This document shows positions 43,160 through 51,831 of a stretch of 64,000 nt of DNA, piece after piece; the first letter of the stretch is position 1; each line of letters starts with the position of its first letter. The position numbers and the translations under genes are program-made. The stretch is from positions 62,001 to 126,000 of the forward strand of contig PHBU01000006.1 of the NCBI GenBank assembly GCA_002840685.1. Direction: 5' to 3'. This DNA is from Chloroflexi bacterium HGW-Chloroflexi-6. Lineage in GTDB: Bacteria; Chloroflexota; Anaerolineae; Anaerolineales; Villigracilaceae. The notes beneath the pieces are model-generated. The model did not search any database. It worked only from the letters and a program-made list of their open reading frames with translations, and was not told the DNA's origin.

Positions 43160-43190
43160 ATTATAACCAAACTCCCCGGCGCATCAGCAA
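43160..43190 (-). promoter_or_regulatory. pulA: promoter of pulA
   Basis: A consensus TATAAT (43165-43160) lies 27 bases before the ATG. The best -35, TTGCTG (43190-43185), has a 19-base spacer and sits in the loop of the upstream terminator. Confidence 0.55.
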
Positions 43191-43201
43191 ACCGGGGAGT
43201 T
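43170..43201 (-). terminator. hairpin terminator after the ABC importer operon
   Basis: AACTCCCCGG and CCGGGGAGTT form a perfect ten-base stem. The minus-strand tail TTTGGTT is only moderately T-rich. Confidence 0.7.
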
Positions 43202-43221
43202 ATTTCAAAAAATGAAATTAC

Positions 43222-44487
43222 TTATTTTTCGTAAGGGTCGCCATCTGCTGCGGGCGGTGTGGAGCGACCGATGACACCTGTCAAAACGATCATGGTCACG
43301 ATGTAAGGCGCCATCAGCAGGAAGGCCGACGGGATGGGCACACTCAAAATTTGCAGCTTGACCTGCAGAGAATCGGCAAAACCGAAAATCATCGAGGAGA
43401 AAAAGGCTCCCAATGGGTTCCAGTTCCCGAAAATCATCGCCGCCAGGCCGATAAAGCCCTTGCCGGCGGTCATGCCCTCGTCAAATCGCCCAACCGCACC
43501 GATCGTGAAATAGGCGCCGCCCAGGCCGGCGATCATGCCGCCGATGATGACATTGACATAGCGCATGAAATAAACGTTGATGCCGAGCGTATCCGCAGCC
43601 TTGGGGTGTTCGCCGACAGCGCGAGTCCGCAGGCCCCAGGGGGTATAGAACAGGACAACATGCATGACGACCACGATCACCAGCATCAGGTAAACGACAA
43701 TGTTATTTTCGAAGAGCGCCGGACCAAGGATCGGGATTTGGGAAAGGATCGGGATCGGCACAATCGGGAAGGTTCCAGCATTATTGAGATTGGTGAAGGC
43801 TTTCTCTAGGAAGCGGGACGAAATGAACGAAGTGATGCCCACCCCAAAGATATTGATCGCCACGCCGCTCACGATCTGGTCAACCTTGAACTTGATCACC
43901 AGGAAAGCATGAGCAGCGGCAACCAGTCCGCCGGTCAGGATGGCAACCAGCAGGCCAACGTACAAATTGCCCGACAAACTGGCCGAGACAACCGCAGTCT
44001 GGGCAGCGATCAGCATGATCCCTTCGATACCGATGTTGACGACCGCCGTGCGTTCGCTAATCACCCCGCACAACGCGGCCAGGGCGATCGGCGTGGCGCG
44101 CACGATCGAGCTGTTCAACATGCCAACCAGGTTGAAAGAGTTGCCCTGCGAGGCCCAGGTCAGGAAGGCGAAAACAAAGGTAAAGGCGAGCACGCCGATC
44201 AGCGTGCCCGTCGAACGGATGCCGCGCGCCAGTTGGAACGCTCCCAAAAAGACGGTGATCATCGCCAGCGCGTAAACCATCGCCTGGGCCGGCAAAACAA
44301 TATCCGGGATGATAATGGCCTGCGCAGCAGACAGGTTCATGCCAAAAGTGGCGTCAAGACCGGCCCGGGTGTTCAGCCCAAACAGCAGAAAAATGAGCAG
44401 GCCAGCCACGAGCAAGGCGATCCCGTAGCCAATGCGAAGGCGGCGGAAGGCGATTTCTTCCAGAGCTTTGTTCTGTTCTTTTGTCAT
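43222..44487 (-). CDS. nucleoside-type ABC importer permease (second permease)
   Basis: This 421-residue permease has about nine to ten TM helices. The blocks NIGIEGIMLIAA, VDQIVSGVAINIFG, GEHPKAADTLGINV, GGMIAGLGGAYFTIG and GKGFIGLAAMIFGNWNP are those of the BmpC/NupQ and RbsC-like permeases that work with BMP-type binding proteins. The ATG follows GGAGGTGAT, one of the strongest ribosome sites in the window. It is the last gene of the importer operon, 12 bases after the first permease. It should transport nucleosides or a related ligand. Confidence 0.92.
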   Translation of the reverse strand: MTKEQNKALEEIAFRRLRIGYGIALLVAGLLIFLLFGLNTRAGLDATFGMNLSAAQAIIIPDIVLPAQAMVYALAMITVFLGAFQLARGIRSTGTLIGVLAFTFVFAFLTWASQGNSFNLVGMLNSSIVRATPIALAALCGVISERTAVVNIGIEGIMLIAAQTAVVSASLSGNLYVGLLVAILTGGLVAAAHAFLVIKFKVDQIVSGVAINIFGVGITSFISSRFLEKAFTNLNNAGTFPIVPIPILSQIPILGPALFENNIVVYLMLVIVVVMHVVLFYTPWGLRTRAVGEHPKAADTLGINVYFMRYVNVIIGGMIAGLGGAYFTIGAVGRFDEGMTAGKGFIGLAAMIFGNWNPLGAFFSSMIFGFADSLQVKLQILSVPIPSAFLLMAPYIVTMIVLTGVIGRSTPPAADGDPYEK

Positions 44488-44499
44488 CAGATCACCTCC

Positions 44500-45750
44500 C
44501 TATTTGCCCCAACCGCGCGTCAGCACGGTGGCATCGGAATCTGCATCTTTTACTTTGATGCGGTAAATCCAGCGGATGATGGCCGGAGCGGCAACAAAAA
44601 TGATCACCAGCCCCTGGATGACCGAAATAATATCGATCGGTATGCCCGCCATCGACTGCATACGGGTTGCGCCGCTGCGCAGGAAGCCGAACAATAAGGC
44701 CGCCACCACCACGCCCAACGGGTGGCTCTTGCCAAGCAAAGCCAGCGCAATCGAGTCAAAACCATATCCGGCAGAAAATCCCTGTCCCACCCAGTGGTCC
44801 ACGCCCAGCACCTGGGCCGAACCGGCCAGCCCTGCCAGGCCACCCGCCAGCGTCATCACCAGCACGATATTGCGGGTGATGCTCATCCCGGCGTATTTGG
44901 CGCCATCCGGGTTGTTACCCACCGAACGCAGCTCAAAACCGATCGTGGTTTTGAAGAGCAGCCACCAGACCAGGGCCGCGACCACCAAAGCCAGGATAAA
45001 GCCCCAGTTGAAACGCAGCGGATCGGCGAACAGTCTCGGCAACTCGGCAGTATGCTCCACATTAGGGGTTACCGGCCGAAAACCGGAGGCCTTCATCGGA
45101 CCAGTCAAGAGCCAATCGCTCAAGCGGAAAGCAATCCAGTTCATCATGATGGTATTGACCACTTCATGCGCGCCAAATTTGGCCTTCAAATAGCCGGGGA
45201 TGGCACCCCAAAACGCTCCGCCCGCAGCGCCTGCCAGCAAAGCCAGCGGCAGGTGGATGAAAGCCGGCAGACCGACAATGCTGTAGCCCACATAAGCCGA
45301 GCACAGCGCGCCGATGAAGAACTGCCCCTCCGCGCCGATATTGAACAAGCCCGCGCGGAAACCGATCGCCACCGATAGGCCGGTGAAAATATAAGGCGTC
45401 GCCGTGACCAGGCTCTCCGTAAACGGATAAATCGCACGCAAGAGTTCGCGAGTTTCGCCAGTGGAGAAGAAAACGCTTATCCCTTCCACCAGGCGGTCAA
45501 AACTGCCAAACGAGCCAACAAAAAGCGCGCCATAAGCAGTTGCTATGCTATTCCAGGTCAGCGCCAGCGCCTTAAGCGGATCGCTGAAAAAATTTCCGTA
45601 GGCGGCGATCACATCCGCATCGCTGACGATAATTACAATCGCACCGATCAACAGGCCGGTAAAAACTGCCAGCGCAGGCACAAGCGCAGCCTCGCGCACT
45701 TTGGCAAGCCAGCCTCGTTTTGCCGTGGGTTGTTGCTTCGTTTCGCTCAC
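44500..45750 (-). CDS. nucleoside-type ABC importer permease (first permease)
   Basis: This 416-residue permease has an N-terminal cytoplasmic start, a long extracytoplasmic loop after the first TM helix, and about eight to nine TM helices in all. The blocks FNIGAEGQFFIGAL, GAHEVVNTIMMNWIA, SVGNNPDGAKYAGM and GYGFDSIALALLGKSHP match the NupP/YufP type. Translation starts at GTG (45750) with AGGAGG five bases upstream. It lies nine bases after the ATPase gene and pairs with the following permease to form the channel. Confidence 0.92.
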   Translation of the reverse strand: MSETKQQPTAKRGWLAKVREAALVPALAVFTGLLIGAIVIIVSDADVIAAYGNFFSDPLKALALTWNSIATAYGALFVGSFGSFDRLVEGISVFFSTGETRELLRAIYPFTESLVTATPYIFTGLSVAIGFRAGLFNIGAEGQFFIGALCSAYVGYSIVGLPAFIHLPLALLAGAAGGAFWGAIPGYLKAKFGAHEVVNTIMMNWIAFRLSDWLLTGPMKASGFRPVTPNVEHTAELPRLFADPLRFNWGFILALVVAALVWWLLFKTTIGFELRSVGNNPDGAKYAGMSITRNIVLVMTLAGGLAGLAGSAQVLGVDHWVGQGFSAGYGFDSIALALLGKSHPLGVVVAALLFGFLRSGATRMQSMAGIPIDIISVIQGLVIIFVAAPAIIRWIYRIKVKDADSDATVLTRGWGK

Positions 45751-45759
45751 ACATGCCTC

Positions 45760-47325
45760 CTAAAAGACGCGTTCCACTACTTTTTCGCCCGGTTTCGCCT
45801 TACTGGCCGCATCGGAGGGTTTCATGCCAGCCATTAACAAGCCCAAATATTCTTTGTTAACGCTGTCAGCATCCAAAATATCAACAATCTGGCCCTTGTA
45901 CATCACTGCAATCCGGTCGGAAAGAGCCAAGATCTCATCCAGTTCAGATGAAACCAGCAAAACTGCGACACCGTCATCGCGTTTTTCGATGATACGGCTG
46001 TGGATGTATTCGATCGAACCGACATCCAGGCCGCGGGTGGGCTGTGAAGCGATCAACAGCTTGATCGGGCGGGACAGTTCGCGCGCAATAATAACTTTTT
46101 GCTGGTTGCCCCCCGATAAAGTAGAGACCGCCACATTAATACTCGGGGTGCGCACATCAAATTGCCCGGTCAGTTTGGTCGCGGTATCCAGGATGACTTT
46201 TTCCTGTAAAACGATACCCTTCGAAAAAGGCGGCTGGTAATAGGTGCAGAGCATCATGTTGTCGTAAATCGGGAAAGAAAGCACCAACCCGTGCCGCTGG
46301 CGATCTTCAGGGACGTGGGCCACTCCTTTTTCGAGGATCTGGCGCGGGGTAGCGTGCGCAAGAGATTGTCCGTCAAGCATAATCTGGCCTGTTTCCATCG
46401 GCAAAAGCCCGGTCAGGGCATAGACCAATTCCGTCTGCCCGTTGCCCTGCACCCCGGCCACGCCCAAGACTTCACCGGCGCGCACATCGAAGCTGACCCC
46501 GTTCACCACCAGGTGCTCACGCTCGTCTTTGACATACAGATCCTTGACATTGAGCATCACCTCTTTGGGTTGGGCTTTTTCCTTATCGACGATCAATGTG
46601 ACATCGCGCCCGACCATCAACGAGGCCAGTTGTTCAGGTGTAACCTGGTCAGGAATTGCAGCGCCCGCCACCCGACCGCCGCGTAAAACAACGATCCGGT
46701 CGGCCATTGCCAATACTTCTTTGAGTTTATGGGTAATAAAAATGATCGATTTTCCGCTATCGATCAGAGCGCGTAAAATTCTGAACAGGCCTTCCACTTC
46801 CTGCGGGGTCAAGACAGCGGTTGGTTCATCCAGGATCAGAATGTCTGCATGGCGATATAAAACTTTGATGATTTCTACCCGTTGCTGGGTGCCTACCGGC
46901 AGATCTTTAATATAAGCATCGGGATCAACTTCCAGGCCATATTGTTCCGAAATTTCGCGAATACGTTTCGCCGCCTGAGACTTGTCCAAGAAAATACCGT
47001 TTTTGGTGGTCTCTACCCCAAGCATGACATTTTCAGTGACGGTCATGACAGGCACAAGCATAAAATGTTGGTGTACCATGCCAATTCCACGCGCAATGGC
47101 ATCACTGGGATCTTTGATTTCTACTTCCTGGCCGTTAACCAAAACTTGCCCCTCATCGGGCTGGTACAGGCCATATAAAATATTCATCAGGGTCGTTTTG
47201 CCAGCGCCGTTTTCGCCCAGCAGGGCTAAAATTTCTCCCTTATTAAGCGAAATGTCAACATGATCGTTGGCCAGTACGCCTGGAAAACGCTTGGTAATGC
47301 CGCGCAACTCCAAAACAGTGGTCAT
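45760..47325 (-). CDS. double-domain ATPase of the nucleoside-type ABC importer
   Basis: This 521-residue protein has two ABC domains. The first (about 5-235) has Walker A GENGAGKTT, signature-like LPVGTQQRVEI and Walker B LILDEPTAVLTP. The second (about 255-505) has a degenerate Walker A (GVQGNGQTEL), signature LSGGNQQKVIIARE and a region ASQPTRGLDVG where the usual Walker B glutamate is not present. One intact and one degenerate site is the rule in sugar/nucleoside importers of the RbsA/NupO type. It is the first gene of the permease operon and has its own promoter. Confidence 0.94.
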   Translation of the reverse strand: MTTVLELRGITKRFPGVLANDHVDISLNKGEILALLGENGAGKTTLMNILYGLYQPDEGQVLVNGQEVEIKDPSDAIARGIGMVHQHFMLVPVMTVTENVMLGVETTKNGIFLDKSQAAKRIREISEQYGLEVDPDAYIKDLPVGTQQRVEIIKVLYRHADILILDEPTAVLTPQEVEGLFRILRALIDSGKSIIFITHKLKEVLAMADRIVVLRGGRVAGAAIPDQVTPEQLASLMVGRDVTLIVDKEKAQPKEVMLNVKDLYVKDEREHLVVNGVSFDVRAGEVLGVAGVQGNGQTELVYALTGLLPMETGQIMLDGQSLAHATPRQILEKGVAHVPEDRQRHGLVLSFPIYDNMMLCTYYQPPFSKGIVLQEKVILDTATKLTGQFDVRTPSINVAVSTLSGGNQQKVIIARELSRPIKLLIASQPTRGLDVGSIEYIHSRIIEKRDDGVAVLLVSSELDEILALSDRIAVMYKGQIVDILDADSVNKEYLGLLMAGMKPSDAASKAKPGEKVVERVF

Positions 47326-47363
47326 AAAGGCACGCTCCTTCGTGTGTTGATGACTGCCAGGCT

Positions 47364-47393
47364 ATTTTAGCCGATGGTTGAAAAAACAACCAA
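47364..47393 (-). promoter_or_regulatory. promoter of the ABC importer genes
   Basis: TTGGTT, an 18-base spacer and TAAAAT read on the minus strand. It lies between the terminator of the binding-protein gene and the ATPase gene. Confidence 0.5.
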
Positions 47394-47414
47394 CCGCCAG
47401 ACCAGATTTTAAGC

Positions 47415-47445
47415 AAAAAAGCCGGGGACTTTCATCCCCGGCTTT
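47415..47445 (-). terminator. rho-independent terminator after the BMP lipoprotein gene
   Basis: AAAGCCGGGGA and TCCCCGGCTTT form an 11-base stem followed on the minus strand by a T-run. It lets the binding protein be made in excess over the permease genes. Confidence 0.88.
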
Positions 47446-47465
47446 AACGTACCGGACTGTATTGT

Positions 47466-48554
47466 TTATTGGGCCAAAACGCCGTCAACGGTCAGGGAGC
47501 CGTCGATCAGGGCCTTCTTGATGGCATCGAGTTCAGCCTTCATTTCGGCAGAAACCTGGGCATCCAGTTCATGGAAGGGGGCCAGATCCACGCCGCCATC
47601 AGCGATGGTGTAGGTCACGTTGCCACCGGTGAAGGTGCCAGCCTGGGCATCTTTGATGGTGTCAAAGACAGCCACGTTGATCTTCTTCAAGACGCTGGTC
47701 AGCAGAACTTCCTTGTATTCGGGGGCGGTGTCGAACCAGTCCGCATCCACGCCGATGATCAGGCAGGATTTGGTTTCCTGGCAATAGGCAGCGGAGCCGA
47801 GGCCAACGGGGCCAGCGACGGGCAGGATGATGTCAGCGCCTTCCTGGACAAAGTTAGTCGCGAAGTTGCGGCCGTCGTCGGTGGATTCGAAGTTGCCGGT
47901 GAACGCGCCGTCATTGGCAGCAGAGTCCCAGCCTAAAACTTCCACAGCGGTGCCCTTCTGGGCATTGTAATACTTGACGCCGGCTTCGAAACCCTTCATG
48001 AAGATGGTGACGGTCGGGATCGGAATACCACCATAGGTGGCGACTTTGCCGGTCTTGGTCATGCCAGCGGCCAGGTAACCAGCCATGAAAGCGGCCTGGT
48101 CGGTTTGGAAGCCGAGACCACGAACATTTGTCAGTTCGACATCGGAACCGCAGTCTTTACCAACCACAGCGCCTTCCCAGCAGTCAGGATAGCCATAGTC
48201 AACAATGGCGAAATTGACATCGGGATTGGCCTTGGCGGAAGCAGCGGTATCCACACCAAGCAAGAAGCCAACGGTCACAATCAGGTCAGAATCTTCATCA
48301 AGATACTGTTGAATGTTCTTGACATAATCAGACTGACCCTGTGATTCCAGGTACTTGCCTTCGATGCCGAGTTCTGTTACAGCCTGTTCGATACCGGCAT
48401 AAGCACTCGCATTGAAGGACTTGTCATCAATACCGCCCAGGTCGGTCACCTGACCGACTTTGAACTTTACTTCTTGTGTGGCGGCGGGGGCACATGCAGC
48501 AAGCAAAACCGAAGCGAGCATGAGCACAACCAAAATACGGGACATGAGTTTCAT
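47466..48554 (-). CDS. BMP-family nucleoside-binding lipoprotein
   Basis: This 362-residue lipoprotein has a signal ending LLAAC (C21). The BMP/PnrA domain shows VGQVTDLGGIDDKSFN, NVRGLGFQTDQAAFMAGYLAAGM and DGGVDLAPFHEL. It should capture nucleosides at the cell surface and hand them to the permeases encoded downstream. The ATG at 48554 has GGAGG at eight bases; an upstream TTG in frame lacks support. A promoter lies at 48618-48646, and the leader contains a small hairpin. Confidence 0.93.
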   Translation of the reverse strand: MKLMSRILVVLMLASVLLAACAPAATQEVKFKVGQVTDLGGIDDKSFNASAYAGIEQAVTELGIEGKYLESQGQSDYVKNIQQYLDEDSDLIVTVGFLLGVDTAASAKANPDVNFAIVDYGYPDCWEGAVVGKDCGSDVELTNVRGLGFQTDQAAFMAGYLAAGMTKTGKVATYGGIPIPTVTIFMKGFEAGVKYYNAQKGTAVEVLGWDSAANDGAFTGNFESTDDGRNFATNFVQEGADIILPVAGPVGLGSAAYCQETKSCLIIGVDADWFDTAPEYKEVLLTSVLKKINVAVFDTIKDAQAGTFTGGNVTYTIADGGVDLAPFHELDAQVSAEMKAELDAIKKALIDGSLTVDGVLAQ

Positions 48555-48590
48555 TGTTTTCTCCTCCAAGAGAAAGAAAGGTTAAAAATC

Positions 48591-48609
48591 CGGGTTTAAT
48601 AGCAACCCG
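48591..48609 (-). promoter_or_regulatory. hairpin in the BMP gene leader
   Basis: CGGGTT and AACCCG pair around a seven-base loop within the predicted leader of about 57 bases. It may stabilise the mRNA or regulate it. It is too small to match a known purine riboswitch. Confidence 0.35.
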
Positions 48610-48617
48610 ATACTGCC

Positions 48618-48646
48618 AGTATATATCCAATCCAAACTCTAATCAA
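48618..48646 (-). promoter_or_regulatory. promoter of the BMP lipoprotein gene
   Basis: TTGATT, a spacer of exactly 17 bases and TATACT read on the minus strand upstream of the 48554 start. Confidence 0.65.
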
Positions 48647-48713
48647 GCGAATCCCGTCACGACATTTGTCACAACATCATTACAGGGATCCTAAAGACAG
48701 CCTGAATTTGGCT

Positions 48714-49640
48714 TTATTCTCCAACTTCAGGTGTGGGAATGTCTCCCCAGATCACCTGGTAGCCCGCCTCGTACAGCGGCTGGCTGACCTGCCCCTCCGG
48801 CACAATTTCCTTTAAAACGGACAGATCAAACACGATGCTGGCGATAACCTGGTGCTGAAAATAAGGGAAACGCCGCGCCAGATCAACTTCGACACCGATC
48901 ACACGCCCGCGGGTTTGCTCCAGCGCCGAAATGGCGGTTTGACCGCCGTAAGCGAACAAAACATCTGCTCCGGCCTGTTCGAGGAAAAAGGCCTGGTCTG
49001 CCCCCCAAGTCGGAGCATCGAGTGAACTGGCAAAATCCTCATCCTCGTGATACACCATCTCGACCTGAGCCCCTTGCGCACCAGCTTCAAACCCGCGCGC
49101 ATACGCAGCTACAGATGGGATCTCAGGGTGGGCAAATACAGCGCCGACAATCCCTGTCTCACTGAAAGATGCTGCAAAAGAGCCGGCTAAAAACCCGGCC
49201 TGCTCCTCAGGGAAAATAACCCCCGCCAGGTTGGGCGGGGCTTCTTCTTCAGGCGGGGCCTGCCCGAGCATCAGAAAAGACAGGTTGGGGTATTCATCTG
49301 CCATGACAAGCGTGATTTTTGCCAGATCGTATCCGCTGGTGATGATCAGGTCATAATCAAGATTCGCAAAATAAGCAATATTTTTGCGGTAATCGCGCAC
49401 TTCCACACTTTCGATGACATCGATGACGATCCCATCTGCGCGCGCATCCTGCAGGGTTTTCCAGGTCTGCTCGTTCAGCCCATAATCCTGCAATCCGCCA
49501 ACATCTGTTACGAACCCAACGCAAATCACTTCGCCCGCCTGGCAATCAGGCAGGGATGCAACAGGAGCAGCGCAGCCGGAAAGAAGCACGGCCAGCACAA
49601 TCCCCGCAAGGTGCAGAGAAAAGCCCGGCAACCTGGTCAT
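48714..49640 (-). CDS. second BMP-like lipoprotein, divergent
   Basis: This 308-residue protein has a lipoprotein signal ending LLSGC (C23). A BMP-like domain follows: VGFVTDVGGLQDYGLNEQTW, YDLIITSGYDLAKI, GVIFPEEQAGFLAGSFA and AYARGFEAGAQGA. The C-terminal region is shorter and less conserved than in the BMP protein encoded downstream. Its ATG overlaps the stop of the MFS gene by four bases (ATGA), so it is coupled to that transporter rather than to the ABC system. It may bind a different ligand. Confidence 0.87.
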   Translation of the reverse strand: MTRLPGFSLHLAGIVLAVLLSGCAAPVASLPDCQAGEVICVGFVTDVGGLQDYGLNEQTWKTLQDARADGIVIDVIESVEVRDYRKNIAYFANLDYDLIITSGYDLAKITLVMADEYPNLSFLMLGQAPPEEEAPPNLAGVIFPEEQAGFLAGSFAASFSETGIVGAVFAHPEIPSVAAYARGFEAGAQGAQVEMVYHEDEDFASSLDAPTWGADQAFFLEQAGADVLFAYGGQTAISALEQTRGRVIGVEVDLARRFPYFQHQVIASIVFDLSVLKEIVPEGQVSQPLYEAGYQVIWGDIPTPEVGE

Positions 49641-50884
49641 GCCGCTAGCTGAGCCTCGCCGCGCCGAACGCCCCACATCAAGAGCAGGGCGATCAGCATA
49701 AAGAAAGGAGCAACCAGCATCACAACGCTGTAATCGCGTCCGCTCAGTTCCACAATCCAGCCGTTGATGTTCGGACCGGCAATCGCCGCCAGGGTGGAAA
49801 AAAGATAATACAGGCCGGTAAAAGTTCCGGTGCGGGCATTCTCAACCATATCCACCACCATCGGCAGAGAATTGATATTGATCAGCGCCCAGGCAAAGCC
49901 CGAGCCCATCAGGAACAGGCTCACGACACGCACCGTTCCCAAAACAGGCAAGGTCGCGAGCTGGGTGATCAATGTTTCAGCGGGCAACAAGTAGATGGAA
50001 GCGATCATACTACCCAGCACAATCAAACCGGCCGAGATGGTTACACGCCGCCCGAGTCGTGAGCCGATAAAGCCCGCCCCAAAAGCCGAGAGAACAAACA
50101 GGATCGAGAGATGACCAAGCAGGCGCGAAGCATCCGATTCGGCCAGTTTAAGATGGTTAACCGTGTACAGGCTAAAAAAAGCCTCGATCGCGTTGTAGCC
50201 CACAAACCACGCAAAAATAGCCAGGAAAAGCCGCAAAGCACTTTTATCCTTGTCTTGCAGCACTTCGCGTAGGCTGGTGAACAGATTGGGTTTGACGCCA
50301 GAGGCTTCGTATTCCTTCGGTTCCTTGATAAAGATAAAAACCAGCACGGCCGCCAGGATGACCAGCCCGGAACCCAGCCAAAACGGATAAGCAGGATCGA
50401 TATCGTAAAGCATGCCACCAACCAGAAAGGCGATGATGGCGCCGATGCCGCCCATGAAGTTGATGATACCGTTCGCCTGAGAACGGAACTGCGAAGGGGT
50501 CACATCGGGCATAAGTGCGACAACCGGGGTGCGCCAAAAAGCCATGCTAAGCAAGAGCGTGGTTGTGCAAGCCACAAACAGCGGCAAAACCTGTACAAGC
50601 GGGATGAAGCCGAAAACAATCGCCCCAACAGGCGCTCCGATCAGAATGAACGGAATACGCCGCCCGAGCGGGGTACGTAGCCGGTCGCTCCACGCGCCAA
50701 CCGGCGGCTGAATGAGCAGGGCGGCAATATTGTCGAGCGTCATAAAAAAACCAATCCATACCGGCGACAAACCGAAGCGCGACTCAAGAAAAAGCGGCAC
50801 AAAAGCGTTGTACACGCTCCAGATAACGCTGACACCGAAAAAACCAAAACCGAGCAGGAAAATCTTACCGTAATTGAATTTCAT
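49637..50884 (-). CDS. MFS transporter, sugar/cation symporter-like
   Basis: This 415-residue protein has 12 predicted TM helices. The loop 2-3 motif GAWSDRLRTPLGRRIPFILIG is of the GPH/SLC45 type (sugar:cation symporters). A shorter variant of the same signal follows helix 8 (GSRLGRRVTIS). The ATG follows AGGAG. It is coupled to a lipoprotein gene by a four-base overlap. An oligosaccharide or glycoside is a reasonable guess for the substrate but is not proven. Confidence 0.88.
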   Translation of the reverse strand: MKFNYGKIFLLGFGFFGVSVIWSVYNAFVPLFLESRFGLSPVWIGFFMTLDNIAALLIQPPVGAWSDRLRTPLGRRIPFILIGAPVGAIVFGFIPLVQVLPLFVACTTTLLLSMAFWRTPVVALMPDVTPSQFRSQANGIINFMGGIGAIIAFLVGGMLYDIDPAYPFWLGSGLVILAAVLVFIFIKEPKEYEASGVKPNLFTSLREVLQDKDKSALRLFLAIFAWFVGYNAIEAFFSLYTVNHLKLAESDASRLLGHLSILFVLSAFGAGFIGSRLGRRVTISAGLIVLGSMIASIYLLPAETLITQLATLPVLGTVRVVSLFLMGSGFAWALININSLPMVVDMVENARTGTFTGLYYLFSTLAAIAGPNINGWIVELSGRDYSVVMLVAPFFMLIALLLMWGVRRGEAQLAA

Positions 50885-50963
50885 AGAGGTCTCCTGTAAA
50901 TAGGTTCAAGCATTTCAAGTCGTGCAAAGAAAGAAGAAAGATGAAAGGATTACCAGGCCTCTT

Positions 50964-51698
50964 TCATCTTTCTTCTTGTCTGATCTTTTGAAGGATTTTT
51001 TTATCCGCCGCGGTCAGCTCGGCCTTCTCGAGCATATCAGGACGCTTGGCCAGGGTCCGCCGCAAAGACTGTTCACGCCGCCAGGCTTCGATTTTGGCAT
51101 GGTCGCCCGAAAGCAAGACTTCTGGCACACGCTGACCGCGAAACTCTGTCGGGCGGGTGTAGTGCGGATACTCGAGCAGCCCCAGGCCGTGAGAATCATC
51201 CACAGCCCCGGTTGGGTCGCCCAACACCCCCGGAAGCAGGCGCGAGACAGCATCGATCAAGATCAACGCGGGCAGTTCGCCCCCCGTCAGCACATAATCC
51301 CCAATCGAAATCTCATCCGTCACAAGATTCTGGCGAATACGCTCGTCAAAACCCTCATAACGCCCCGAAATCAAAGCGATCTGTGGGTGGGAAGCCAGTT
51401 CTATCGCAATTTTCTGATCGAAAAGCCGTCCCTGCGGGGTGAGCAGGATGACGGGACACACAGGCGGACTCCCGAGGACCGTTTCGACCGCTTCGAAGAC
51501 CGGTTCAGGCTTCATCACCATCCCACCCCCGCCCCCGTAGGGGGTATCATCGGTGGTGTGGTGGCGGTCATGGGTGTAATCGCGAATATTGTGCAGGTGG
51601 ACTTCGATCAATCCACGCGCAGAGGCCTTTTCAAGGATACTGGCGCTCAGGTAAGGGTTGAGAGTCTCGGGCAGAAGAGTAAAAACATCAAAACGCAT
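50964..51698 (-). CDS. trmD: tRNA (guanine(37)-N1)-methyltransferase
   Basis: This 244-residue SPOUT-class enzyme methylates G37 of tRNAs to keep the reading frame. Typical blocks are [40 protein letters not shown] and the knotted SAM site [13 protein letters not shown]. The length is normal. It stands alone rather than in the usual rpsP-rimM-trmD-rplS cluster. A promoter box ends six bases before its ATG, predicting a leaderless mRNA. It is divergent from the first TPR gene. Confidence 0.97.
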   Translation of the reverse strand: MRFDVFTLLPETLNPYLSASILEKASARGLIEVHLHNIRDYTHDRHHTTDDTPYGGGGGMVMKPEPVFEAVETVLGSPPVCPVILLTPQGRLFDQKIAIELASHPQIALISGRYEGFDERIRQNLVTDEISIGDYVLTGGELPALILIDAVSRLLPGVLGDPTGAVDDSHGLGLLEYPHYTRPTEFRGQRVPEVLLSGDHAKIEAWRREQSLRRTLAKRPDMLEKAELTAADKKILQKIRQEER

Positions 51699-51704
51699 GC
51701 CTTC

Positions 51705-51733
51705 ATTCTATATGCAAGCAGCCTTTTGGGCAA
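51705..51733 (-). promoter_or_regulatory. trmD: promoter giving a leaderless trmD transcript
   Basis: TTGCCC, 17 bases and TAGAAT read on the minus strand. The -10 box ends six bases before the ATG. Confidence 0.55.
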
Positions 51734-51795
51734 GAAACTGGTGCTTTTCGACCGACATTTTCGATAAGAATGCGGTTAATCTTGCCGCTCTTGGC

Positions 51796-51825
51796 TTGAC
51801 GGGGCTTAATTCGCAATGGTATGAT
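51796..51825 (+). promoter_or_regulatory. promoter of the first TPR gene
   Basis: TTGACG, 18 bases and TATGAT end six bases before the ATG at 51832. CTTGACGGGGCTTA is identical in the groES promoter at 54570-54583. Confidence 0.65.
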
Positions 51826-51831
51826 GAATTT

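Noticed and set aside
43909..44697. Open frame of 262 codons on the plus strand, Gln/Asp/Arg rich
   Set aside because: Typical antisense of hydrophobic membrane-protein codons; it spans the junction between the two permease genes.
48591..48609. Possible purine riboswitch upstream of the nucleoside-binding protein gene
   Set aside because: The leader is only about 57 bases with one short hairpin, and the conserved purine-aptamer core cannot fit.
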